Shown here piece after piece: positions 1 through 7,880 of a stretch of DNA of 10,505 bases. The stretch comes from Chromera velia. Its lineage: Eukaryota; Sar; Chromeraceae. The position numbers and the translations under genes were made by a program. The notes beneath the pieces were generated by a model, which searched no databases, was not told where the DNA came from, and saw only the letters and a list, made by a program, of their open reading frames with translations. Location of the stretch: contig JAHBMJ010000984.1 in assembly GCA_018398765.1 (NCBI GenBank), positions 107,501 through 118,005 on the forward strand, in the 5' to 3' direction. Each line of letters opens with the position of its first letter. Position 1 is the stretch's first letter.

Positions 1-419
1 CATGCATGCATGCTGCATTTGTATCGGTCATGCGTGCATGCATGTACAGTCGCCCGCGCGTACAATTCGCTTTTCCGGCCATGCATGCATTCGCGAGTCT
101 CGCGCTTTCCGGGGCCGTTAATTGTGCCCTCGCAGAGACGGCTGAATTGATCCCACAAAAATCGACCGTTTGTTTCCGCCAAAAACAATCAAGGAGCTCT
201 TTGAAACCTCCTTTGCCACAAGGAAGCACAGAAGACTTGCTGAACTGCCAGAGACTTGTATTGCTTCATCCTAAGCTTTCGACAAAAACGCTCCTGGAAC
301 CCGGAAGTCGAATTGGAGACTCTGCCTTAGCTTAGTTTTGCCAACTGTCGTGTGCGTCTCTGCCCCACCAACTGACAGCTTCCCTGCCTTCACCTGTCCT
401 GCGAGCAATACAAGCATCA
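1..419. promoter_or_regulatory. 5' flanking region of the pICln gene, with TGCATGC words
   Basis: I see no supportable gene here. An open frame at 6-335 reads like composition noise: no family features, and it begins inside a TGCATGC run. The stretch holds four TGCATGC words (starts 3, 7, 35, 82). In Toxoplasma and Plasmodium this word is an established promoter or ApiAP2 motif; that it acts here as a promoter element of the pICln gene is inference. A TAG at 333-335, in frame with the pICln start at 420 and with no ATG in between, marks where the coding region can begin. No TATA-like box stands out. Confidence 0.4.
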
Positions 420-2586
420 ATGCCAATTCAGAAAGGACTCTGTCTTGAAGCCTCAGGCCTTCCCTCGCTGGGAGAAGATGAGCGTGTGTACGCCTCGGAG
501 GACGCCGTCTCCGCAGTGACAGGGGAGACAGACCAAGGACGGGGAAAGTTGGTCTTGACTACCAGAAGGTTAGTGTGGATCTCAGAGGTTGACAGTGGGA
601 CTCGGAGCTTCGCTATCGACCTGGTGGATCTGGTCCTTCACGCAATATCAAACGATGGCTGTAAGTTCCTCGACAGACGAGACGGAAAGGCCTTGCAAGC
701 GCGTTTTTTTTGTCTCAGCTGACTGCTGACCATTTCTGCATGTTCCCGCTATTCTCGTTTGTGCACTGAGGCTGAGGCCTACCCAAAGCCTTTGATCTTT
801 GCCTTTCTCTTCTGCTGCTTTTAGACGCCTTGCTCCAACGAGCAACCAAGAGATTCAAACATCCCCCCCACCCGCCTTTGTTTGATTTGTGTTTTCAGCC
901 GCACATCCGCGTCCCTGCGTGTACTGTGCATGCATTTACTTCCTGAACAAGAATTCTGTATGAAACTAAATGCATGCACGGTTTGTGTTTGCAGCCGCAC
1001 ATCCGCGTCCCTGCGTGTACTGCCAACTGAAGGGGGAGACGAAGAGAGACCCTGATGCAGAGGAACAGGAGGACACAGAGGAGGAGACGGAGGACGAAAT
1101 CGAAATACCGGAACTGCGCCTCGTTCCGGAAGAACACAGCCCCACGTCAGTCTGTCAACAGACTCATTCATTCATTCATTCAGTCAGTCAGTCAGTCAGT
1201 CAGTCAGTCAGTCAGTCAGTCCAGTCAGTCAGTCATCACATTCATTCATTCATTCAATCAATGCATGGTCAGTCAGTCAGTCAGTCCGTCAGCCAGATTT
1301 TGGAGGAGCAGATACCGCCTTATGCCTTCTTCCTCATGCATGCACGTGGGTCCTTTCCTCCCGTTGTTGCATGGGTCCACCCACGCGCGCTTTCTTTCAT
1401 GCCACCACTACATCAGTTATTCAGCAGTCCCTTCGCACTGTCGTCTTCAAGGACGCTTCTGTCTGAAGAGGAAGAGGCATATGTGTCCAGTTAGAGAGAG
1501 AGGGAAATGACAATTCACCCATGCATTGACAGTCTCAGTTCTACTCAGTCAGTCAGCAGTCGATGAGTTCCCAGTCTTCCTTTCTGTCCCTTTGATGGAT
1601 GGAAGAACAGACCAGAAGACCTGAGAGAGAACAGCTGAAGAGCCGCCAGGCCGTCGGAGCCATGCGTACACAGAACAGGTTTGAAGAGGAGAGAACAAAA
1701 GAGAAGAACCAAGAAGGTGCAAGAAGACGACGGGGCAAAGAAAGACCAGGGGGTTTTGAGGCGGCGGAAAAGCACAAAAGGTGACGAAAGAATAAGGACG
1801 AAGGACTTTCTGGCTCCTGCAATCGAATTTTCTGACGGACATCCCTATCATGGACGAGTGGACAGACATGCCGCATCATTCGGGAGCAGAGATGGCTGAG
1901 AAGGCGCGGGATTCAGACACGCGCATGTTCCGAGAAGAGACGAGGAGAAACATATACTTAGTGGTTTTGTACAGTGAGCGGTATGAGGAACGACAAACTT
2001 CAGCGACATGCAGTCACTGTGTATACATGTGGGTGTGCGGGTGGGTGTGGATGCGTTCATGTTTGTATCTGTGGGGGGAATGCCAGAAGGCTTCAAAGAC
2101 GTCCTGCTCTTGTGCTCACTCTATGTGTGCAGGAAACTGCACGAGATTTTTCAACGCCTCTGCGAGGTGGTGGCGATGAACCCCGACCCAGATGACGAAG
2201 ACGAGGACGAAGACGGAGAGGAAGGGAGAGGAGAATTTGGAGATGAACTCATCAGGGCGGTCAGTCAGGCTGAGTGTTTGGAAACATGCAGCGGGATATG
2301 CATTTCAAGAAAGAAATACGAGCCGCCCACAAAAGCTGTTTCTCTATCACTCACTAAGCCGCTTCGTGTCTGGGCATGTTTGTGTGTGCATGTGCCTTTG
2401 CGCGCCTGTGTGTGCGTCCGTGCGTCTGTGTGTGGTGTGCCTTTGCGCTAGCGCACGCGAGCGCACCTGTGTGTGAGTGAATGTGTGTGTGGGGGGGGAG
2501 GGGGGTGCTTGCGTATGTGTGCATGTTTGCGCGTATGCTTTTGTGCGCGTGATCGGGCGTCCACTCTCTTTGGTGTCCTCTCTCTT

Positions 2587-2618
<32 letters not shown>

Positions 2619-2622
2619 GCTC

Positions 2623-2654
<32 letters not shown>

Positions 2655-3090
2655 GCCGTCATGGGATTTCTGGGTGTCTTGTCGCGTGTGCATACTATTA
2701 ATCTATCACTGAGCAAAACCGCATTATGCCTCCGTCTTGATTGTTCGTCCATATGTGCAGATGATGAACGGCGGGATTCCCCCCGAGTTGGAAGCTGAAG
2801 CGGCGGGGGAGGGGGAGGAGGACGAAGACGAGGACGAGGAGCTGGGACCTGAAAGCGCAGAGACGGCGGCGAACTCTGTGGACGAGAACGTTGGTGCGAG
2901 TTCAGGGGGACGTGGGGCTTCGGGGGTTGGGACTGTGCTCTTCATGAATAGCTCGGCAGCCTCTGGAGGGGTACCGTCGGGATCTTTGGGCGGGGACGTG
3001 CCGATGCACGAAGAGAACCTTCAGAGTCAGCCGGATGGAAGGGGAGAACCTGCAGCAGCTGCAGCGGACGAAGATGAGGAGATGAATTGA
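420..3090 (+). CDS. CLNS1A: pICln (chloride conductance regulatory protein / methylosome subunit), four exons, complete
   Basis: Exons 420-660, 995-1145, 2133-2259 and 2761-3090 join in frame to 282 residues plus TGA. Donors are GTAAGT, GTCAGT, GTCAGT; acceptors are TTTGCAG, TGTGCAG, TGTGCAG. pICln is a cytosolic PH-like-fold chaperone that binds Sm proteins and brings them to the PRMT5 methylosome for snRNP assembly. Visible family marks: a start of the PH-like fold with GKLVLTTRRLVWIS (about residues 42-55), LHAISNDGSAHPRPCVYCQL spanning the first junction (about 73-92), an acidic loop (about 99-117), then ELRLVPEE (120-127), and an amphipathic helix LHEIFQRLCEVVAMNPDP (133-150) followed by an Asp/Glu run. 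This order matches human pICln (VMVN, acidic loop, FRFVP, CECQALHPDP). Exon 4 (residues 174-282) is acidic, Gly/Ser/Ala-rich and ends in DEDEEMN. Length is near the usual 230-280. ATG 420 is the first ATG after an in-frame TAG at 333, though its -3 base is T (weak context). Less certain is the exact exon 3/4 junction, since the tail is poorly conserved. Confidence 0.88.
661..994 (+). other. pICln intron 1 with a duplicated 3' splice site
   Basis: This 334-nt intron begins GTAAGT and ends TTTGCAG. Positions 886-926 and 982-1022 match at 40 of 41 bases; the copy covers the acceptor and the first 28 bases of exon 2. The single difference is at the base before CAG (T at 895, G at 991). TGCATGC words lie directly after the first copy (927-933) and just before the second (971-977). 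Joining exon 1 to the first copy would give about 21 codons and then TGA at 961-963, so the second acceptor is the productive one. Confidence 0.8.
1146..2132 (+). other. pICln intron 2 (long, microsatellite-bearing)
   Basis: At 987 nt this is the longest intron visible. It starts GTCAGT and ends CTATGTGTGCAG. I looked for an extra exon: the protein alignment across the junction (LVPEEHSPT then KLHEIFQ) has no gap against the family, so none is needed. Open frames inside it (for example 1599-1784, 1850-2179) are Arg/Glu/Gln- or Cys/Val/Gly-rich composition products with no recognisable domain. It holds the CATT/CAGT repeat block (1164-1294) and a second short CAGT run near 1546-1557. Confidence 0.75.
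1164..1294. repeat. (CATT)n/(CAGT)n microsatellite block
   Basis: A run of TTCA units (about 1164-1180) passes into ten perfect CAGT units at 1181-1220, a shorter CAGT run to about 1234, another CATT run (about 1240-1256), and a last CAGT run (about 1269-1286). It lies 18 nt inside pICln intron 2. Small runs of the same CAGT/CATT units also occur at 1546-1557 and 5180-5200. Confidence 0.9.
2260..2760 (+). other. pICln intron 3
   Basis: This 501-nt intron has donor GTCAGT and acceptor ATATGTGCAG, both phase 0. It is dominated by GT-rich and CT-rich simple sequence from about 2365 on, including G8AG6 at 2491-2505 and a CT/GT block. Both-strand open frames in it encode only His-Thr, Arg-Glu, Cys-Val or Leu-Ser repeats, so they are microsatellite shadows. 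Confidence 0.75.
2578..2654. repeat. (CT)n(GT)n composite microsatellite
   Basis: An interrupted CT tract (about 2578-2622) switches to an uninterrupted GT tract (about 2623-2646) and then GGGT units. It lies on the sense strand of pICln intron 3 and ends about 106 nt before the acceptor. Confidence 0.95.
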
Positions 3091-3479
3091 AGGGTGGTGG
3101 GCGAGGCGGGGAGGAAAGAATGAGTGTCGATTCATTGGGTCTGACGGAGGGCTCAAGTTCAGGGATTCGCAATGAAAGGGGGGGGGGATGGTTCTGGAGA
3201 GAGAGCATCGATGCACAAGTCGGCACATGGCGTCAAATCATGGACCTTTCGATCGTGTTGTTCTGTTGATTGCTCAATTGTCAAAGAGAGGCTGGATGCG
3301 TGCTTTTGTTTCTGGTCATTTCAGTATCAGTGTGTTGTGTCCGCCAGACTTCCAACTTTAGATCCATTGATTCAACGACAGCATGTGGGGCCGGGGACAG
3401 CAATACTGCGGCATGTATGCATGAATGAAGATATTGAATGAATGGATTGAATTCATAACTGGTTGAGGGAAGAATGAAA
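3091..3479. other. 3' flank / probable 3' UTR of the pICln gene
   Basis: No gene is supported. The stretch follows the pICln stop. It includes a G10 run at 3178-3187 and a cluster of TGAATGA-type words (about 3420-3450). I do not see a clear AATAAA-type polyadenylation signal. Open frames across it (for example 3172-3441) show no family features. Confidence 0.4.
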
Positions 3480-4235
3480 AGTTCCCATGGCTGTATCTAA
3501 ACTGGAGCCTAGACTGGAGCAACCGTGACTGAAGATTTAGTGAAGAAGCGGCTTATGAGTCACAAGTCTAGTCACAAATATATGTTAGAATAGTAGAATA
3601 TAAAGTAAAACAGCTTTGAATTATTGTATACTACTATACTTTACTATAGGCTGGGATAGGATTCATGTTCCGGGTGCCTTCCACAGTCGATCTACTGCCT
3701 AGAAAAGGCTTATATACCTCGAATAACACGTGTATATATACGTACTGCCTAGAAAAGGCTAGAGAAAAGGCTTATAATACTTAGTATAATAGCCTTATAT
3801 AATAACGGCCGCCTGGGTAACCAAACTACTAAGTTGGTTACTCCTAGCAGCACAGTGTAGTAGGTTTGTAGTTCCAGTGTACGTTTGTCAGATCTTAGGT
3901 TGACTATCGGACCACCTTTGGGCAACCGCCACGTCCGACTGACAGCTTGTCTATAAAACTATTTACTAGACTATTTAATTGGCCCTCATTTACCCCGGCG
4001 GCCCTGATTATTTTTTTTTTGGCATTGGGGCGGGAGGCCAATCCTCCAGATATAAATCCTAGATTCCTAATCCCAATCCTTTAATTCCTGCTAGAATCCC
4101 TAGTTTTTTTAAATGTGAGGCGCGCCGGTGCCTAGTTTGACGGATACTTGATATAACCCCAGACGAGACTTAGGACGAGACACAGATTAAGCTAGCTGGG
4201 GAGAGCTCAGCTTCTGTGCTAGCTTCTGTGACCCT
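3480..4235. repeat. AT-rich, CTAG-rich island with short direct and inverted repeats (possible relic of a mobile element)
   Basis: Composition changes sharply from the surrounding DNA: AT-rich, with no TGCATGC and no CT/GT microsatellites. CTAG occurs 13 times (first at 3509, last at 4219), against about 3 expected by chance in this length. An 18-bp direct repeat TACTGCCTAGAAAAGGCT is at 3693-3710 and 3743-3760, and its right half recurs at 3763-3776. Hairpin-capable inverted repeats are at 3767-3796 and 3817-3841. No open frame of 60 codons or more starts or ends within 3442-4169. It has no recognisable transposase, LTR or tRNA-like promoter boxes. A decayed non-autonomous element is one reading; a locally drifting AT-rich spacer is another. 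Confidence 0.4.
3817..3841. repeat. Perfect 8-bp inverted repeat (hairpin)
   Basis: GTAACCAA at 3817-3824 and TTGGTTAC at 3834-3841 are exact reverse complements around a 9-base loop. It lies inside the AT-rich island, about 20 bp after another near-palindrome (3767-3796, AAGGCT arms facing AGCCTT). Function unknown. Confidence 0.7.
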
Positions 4236-5720
4236 CTTGTTGACATATACACAAGTGCACACACTGTGTCGGGATTGAAACCGGGGATTCAGTCCGATCG
4301 ACAGTTTCTCACTCGAGCCGGGTTCACCGGATGAATGTCTGCTCTGAGTCTCTGATCGACACACGTACAAACATGCATCGACCGCATGCACGCACGGACG
4401 CCTTTAGAATGAGAACCATGCAGGATGATAAAAACACGAAGCATTGCATACACATCGAAGAATGACTGCTTCGAGGACTGCATGCTTAACATTCATGCAC
4501 TTTTTTGCGCCATACGCGTGCATGCACGCAGAGCAAGTGATGCAGATCGACGAAACTTTCGATCCACCACTAATCAAAAATGTCTGAAGGAAAGCAAACC
4601 GCGCATAAAAGAGAAAATTCTTGCTGGTGGGCGGTGAGGCAGCAAGAACGAGTGCAAAGGCAGATTGGGGGAGAACGTCACAGTTTGAGCACAGATGAGG
4701 GCAAAAGGTGCAACCGCCTTTGGAACGAAGACGGGCGCAAGCAGAGAGAGCACTCAAGTCATGCATTGAAGAAAAGACGTGTTCAGGATCAAGTTTTTGC
4801 GCACATGAACACGAAAATGGGCTAAAATTCTTCTTTTCTCCCACAAACCACGCGTCTCCCAGTCATGCGTACACTCATGCATGCATTTACTGCTCCATTT
4901 CTGAAGCCACAGACCACCATGCACAAGTAAGAAAGAAAGGGGGCAGAGTAAGAAAGCGGAAGTTTAAAGCCAGAATTACGAAAGAGAGAGGGGAGAGTGC
5001 TGCGAACGCCTCATCAAGCCCCCCTCTTGTCTCTCTCCTTTCCCCCCCTCGAATTGGAGGCTTTTTTTGACTTACTTCAGCATAGAGTGAGAGGCTTCAT
5101 TTACTTCAGCATAAAGTGAAGAAGACGCACACTCACGTAGTAACAACGGGCAGACTGGCATAGAGCACGTATAGAAACCCAGTCAGTCAGTCAGTCATTC
5201 ATCCTGTTTCCCACAGCCCTTCCCCTTCTTTCTGACATTGATTGATTTTGAGTCATTGAGGCATGCGGTAAAAAGATCAACATAAAAAAGAAAGAGGCAG
5301 AAAGAAAAGGAGAAAAGCAGGGTGGAAGGAAGGAAGGAAGCGAGAAAGAGCTAAATGAAGACCGAGAGCGGACAGAAAAAGGGAAGGAGATATTCCATCT
5401 AAGCGCAGAGACCAAACTTAGACCCCCCGCTGCTGCCACAATCTTTTTTTTCGATGGAATTCCCTTTCCCCTACTGTCCTCTCCTCTTTGTGCCTTCCAG
5501 AAGACAGACCGAGTCGGTGGTGCAGTCACTGACTGACACACGCAAAAAAAAAGAACCACACATGCATGCATTCTATGCTTTTTCTTCCCCCGCCCCTCCA
5601 GCCTTCCCTCGAACCCCGTCAAGAGAGACCCCCTCCCTCCCTCCTCACTGCATCATACCGTCCTCCCACTCCACCTTTCCTTCCCTCCCTCCTTTCTCGC
5701 TGAATTCCCCAGACCCTCCC
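4236..5720. other. Intergenic spacer between convergent genes
   Basis: No gene is supported in about 1.5 kb. Several TGCATGC words (4489, 4519, 4878, 5563) and a (GGAA)n run near 5322-5340 are present. A purine-rich tract (about 5283-5400) is followed by a pyrimidine-rich tract (about 5578-5720) that leads up to the stop codon of the minus-strand gene, so the latter part is probably that gene's 3' UTR. Open frames such as 4404-4844 (-) and 5191-5622 (-) are Cys/Ser/Phe-rich composition products with no family match I can recognise. Confidence 0.45.
5072..5119. repeat. Two-copy direct repeat
   Basis: The 19-base word TTACTTCAGCATARAGTGA occurs at 5072-5090 and 5101-5119, differing at one base (G or A). 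Each copy is preceded by a GAGGCTT-like word, so the repeating unit is about 29 bp, present twice. Confidence 0.8.
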
Positions 5721-7163
5721 TCACCCATTGATGACATTTCCAGAGGGATCGATTGGTGCAAGTTTGGAGTACGGGAGCCAGCCAAAGGCCTTGGAGGAGT
5801 CCCATGAATCGCCCCAAGAAGGGGAGGGCCTCACCACACGACCCCAGGACCACCCCGACTTTTCGTTATGGGTGATCTCGACAACGTCGCCCTCGAGAAG
5901 GGGAACCTCCTTGCCTTCATGAGGCGTGTGGCGGTGCTGGACAAGGTGGAAGCCCAGTCTCTGCTCAGGAGGGCGGGGAGGGGGGGGAGGGGGGGGTGGC
6001 TGCTTCTGCTGCGTCTGTGCTTGCGGTTGTCTTTGCTGCGGCTGCTGTTTGGCCTGATGAATGGGACTCGTCTGAGTATGCAGATTGGCTGGCTGGGGGT
6101 GGGCTGCGTGGCGCGCCGCGTCGTTCGGCTGTTGTTGGGGTCTCTGCTGGGGCGCTTGCTGTTGCTGTGGGTTGGCATTGTATGACTGCTGGTGGGGTTG
6201 TAGAGGGGCTGTGTGGTTTGTCTGAGGGGCAGGGGCGGGGGCTGGCGCCTCCCCCCACACTGTAGAGGGGTAGGGCGCATGAGCAATGGGGTACGCCGGA
6301 GTTCCGCCTTCTGCTCCTGGCTGAGGCTGAGGGGGGGGCTGAGGGATCTTTCCAATGGCGTCGGCCTCAAGAGGGGCAGCCCCAGGGGCCCCAGGGACTC
6401 TGGGGGGGGCGCCGCCACGAAAACCGTCGTTGAGTGGACAGGACCTTGTGGAAGCGGGATGGGAATAGACAGAGCCATCACTAGGCAGCGAAGTAAGGCC
6501 CCCGGGATACCCAGGCTGCCGGGGTCCTGGTCCTTCGATGTTTCTCCGTGAGAATCCAGGAGGGCTACCGTCGTCTGAGACTGGGGGGATAGGTCTGGAT
6601 TCACCCAGGCACGAGGGTGATGGGCCCTGCCCCAAATGATCGGTGGCATGGGCGGCCTCCCACTCCCACCCTGGAGCCTGCTGCTGATGTGCACCCCTTC
6701 CGGACGCTCTGAGACTTGAAATTTCAGTGAGCGCTCTCTCGTATTTGGATTGAAGGATATCCAATTTTGAACGCATGGCATCGATCTGAAGTCGTACGTG
6801 CTCCTTGCACACAAGGGAATGCACGGCGTTATCAGGGTCGGCAACCAGAGCGTGAGTGAACCCGGCAGGGATCTCCACGAATGTCCAGAGACAAGGGAAC
6901 TTCCCTGTCTCGTCTGGCTCTGTGGCGATGGTTCTCACACACTTGAACTCGCTCAGATCTCCCAATCCCGTCTTCACTGCCTCAAGCTCATATGGGTCGA
7001 TGCACTGTTCTGCCACCACGCGGAGACGGGACTCTCTCTTGGCAGCTCTTCGCGCCTTCCTGTTCAGTGCCTTCGACTCAGAAGACAAACACGACCCTCC
7101 AACGGACCCATACGTTGAGCTCCCATAGTCCGAAGTGTGATCAGACATTGTGGAAGGGATCAT
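5721..7163 (-). CDS. Unrecognised Pro/Gln-rich protein with coiled coil and C-terminal SH3-like domain, single exon
   Basis: An uninterrupted 480-codon frame on the minus strand, closed by TGA at 5721-5723. An in-frame TGA at 7197-7199 lies 36 nt upstream of ATG 7163, so this is the first possible start; a second ATG five codons in (MSDH) is also plausible. Residues 1-30 are Ser/Gly/Tyr-rich; 33-50 are basic (NRKARRAAKRESRLR); 55-120 form a compact Cys/Trp-containing segment I do not recognise; about 122-155 look like a coiled coil (MRSKLDILQSKYERALTEI). About 156-402 are disordered, Pro/Gly then Gln/Pro-rich, with eight prolines in a row near 389-396. About 403-470 resemble an SH3 fold: LLEGDVVEI (422-430), GWSWGRV (437-443) and GWLPYSKL (461-468) correspond to the GD, GWxxG and G-hydrophobic-P landmarks, with an insert between the last two. 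By analogy it may be a cytoplasmic scaffold or adaptor binding proline-rich partners; no catalytic motif, signal peptide or membrane segment is visible. It shares its 5' region with RFC2. Confidence 0.75.
   Translation of the reverse strand: MIPSTMSDHTSDYGSSTYGSVGGSCLSSESKALNRKARRAAKRESRLRVVAEQCIDPYELEAVKTGLGDLSEFKCVRTIATEPDETGKFPCLWTFVEIPAGFTHALVADPDNAVHSLVCKEHVRLQIDAMRSKLDILQSKYERALTEISSLRASGRGAHQQQAPGWEWEAAHATDHLGQGPSPSCLGESRPIPPVSDDGSPPGFSRRNIEGPGPRQPGYPGGLTSLPSDGSVYSHPASTRSCPLNDGFRGGAPPRVPGAPGAAPLEADAIGKIPQPPPQPQPGAEGGTPAYPIAHAPYPSTVWGEAPAPAPAPQTNHTAPLQPHQQSYNANPQQQQAPQQRPQQQPNDAARHAAHPQPANLHTQTSPIHQAKQQPQQRQPQAQTQQKQPPPPPPPPRPPEQRLGFHLVQHRHTPHEGKEVPLLEGDVVEITHNEKSGWSWGRVVRPSPSWGDSWDSSKAFGWLPYSKLAPIDPSGNVING
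5960..6000 (-). repeat. Poly-proline codon run, G-rich on the + strand
   Basis: On the + strand this is a series of G runs (GGGCGGGGAGGGGGGG-type) inside the gene; it encodes the poly-proline stretch just before the SH3-like domain. Four or more G runs with short spacers make it a candidate G-quadruplex on the template strand of the gene. Quadruplex formation is inference. Confidence 0.7.
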
Positions 7164-7880
7164 TTTGAATGGAGTTCTTTTCCTTTCTTTTTTCGGTCAC
7201 AAGGTCAAACAAACCACTGCGCGAAAAACCAAACACTTGCAGCTTTTCTGCCCTGGAGTCAGGCAACCCGCCGCACTCGCACGGAGGACATGAACGAACC
7301 TTGCTTTCCAGATAAACTGTTTTGCGAAACCGCTACATGACAAGCACTGCTGAGAAAGAAAGGCGGAAGAATTTCTAATGAAAAGTTCAATCTGTCAGAA
7401 TTTGAGATCAGTTACGACGGTTGGGGGTGTAAGGCCGGCCCATGATGGACCCCGGCACAGCCGGGGCCATGCCGGGGCCCGCGATGGCCGCCGATCGACG
7501 GACTGATACGGACTGCGGGTCAATACATACGCCGTCTCCTTCAAGTTTGAGATCTTGAGATGATCTCGAGAATTCGATGTTTTCGCTCGGCTCTCTAAGG
7601 TTCCCTGAACTATATATACATTCCTTCATGCAACCATTACCCGTCCCCCATCGCAGAACATTGAGCTACACGCACGTCTTCCTGACGGTCTGAGTACCAT
7701 AGTGTGCTCTAGTGCTTTTGTTCACAAGCAACTCAGAAAATTTGTAGCCGTGTCGTTGGCACGCACTTGAGGAGAAATACCCGCGGAAGAGAGGTGTAGA
7801 AAGGGACACGGTCGGATAGAGACCAGGGGATTAAAAGAAAAAAAAAGTGCACTGGCAAGGAGAAGAAGCGCGAGAGAAGA
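7164..7880. promoter_or_regulatory. Divergent 5' region shared by the SH3-protein gene and RFC2
   Basis: About 717 bp separate the two start codons, so both promoters must lie here or reach into the genes. TATATATA occurs at 7611-7618, about 265 bp before the RFC2 start; whether it is a TATA box is unknown. A GC-rich block (about 7430-7500) carries hairpin-forming repeats. No TGCATGC occurs here, although the word is frequent elsewhere in the window. A 73-codon open frame on the minus strand (7408-7629) is noted but not supported as a gene. Confidence 0.45.
7450..7489. repeat. GC-rich hairpin cluster
   Basis: CCCCGGC (7450-7456) and GCCGGGG (7460-7466) form a perfect 7-bp stem with an ACA loop. 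A second pair, GGCCAT (7465-7470) and ATGGCC (7484-7489), overlaps it, and GCCGGGGCC is repeated directly at 7460 and 7471. It lies in the divergent promoter region; role unknown. Confidence 0.6.

Noticed and set aside
6-335. 109-codon open frame upstream of pICln
   Set aside because: It starts in a TGCATGC run and shows no domain or family pattern. It may be noise or 5' untranslated sequence.
1164-1294. Possible CRISPR-like or minisatellite array
   Set aside because: The unit is four bases with no unique spacers; it is a simple microsatellite in a eukaryotic intron.
3660-3900. Possible tRNA or tRNA-derived SINE in the AT-rich island
   Set aside because: I could not find a convincing A box and B box pair or a cloverleaf; only small hairpins are visible.
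4404-4844. 146-codon minus-strand open frame, Cys- and Phe-rich
   Set aside because: Cysteines come from TGCA-rich DNA, there is no spacing of a known Cys domain, and no splice context supports it.
5831-6844. 337-codon minus-strand frame overlapping the SH3 gene
   Set aside because: A shadow frame of the Pro/Gln-rich gene: Pro/Ser/Arg-rich composition throughout and no SH3-like landmarks in this frame.
7611-7618. TATATATA as a TATA box for RFC2
   Set aside because: It is about 265 bp from the start codon with no transcription start evidence, and TATA use in such protists is uncertain; mentioned only as a sequence feature.
7408-7629. 73-codon minus-strand open frame in the divergent promoter
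   Set aside because: Short, with no recognisable family; its tail is coded by the GC hairpin cluster. Kept only as a note.
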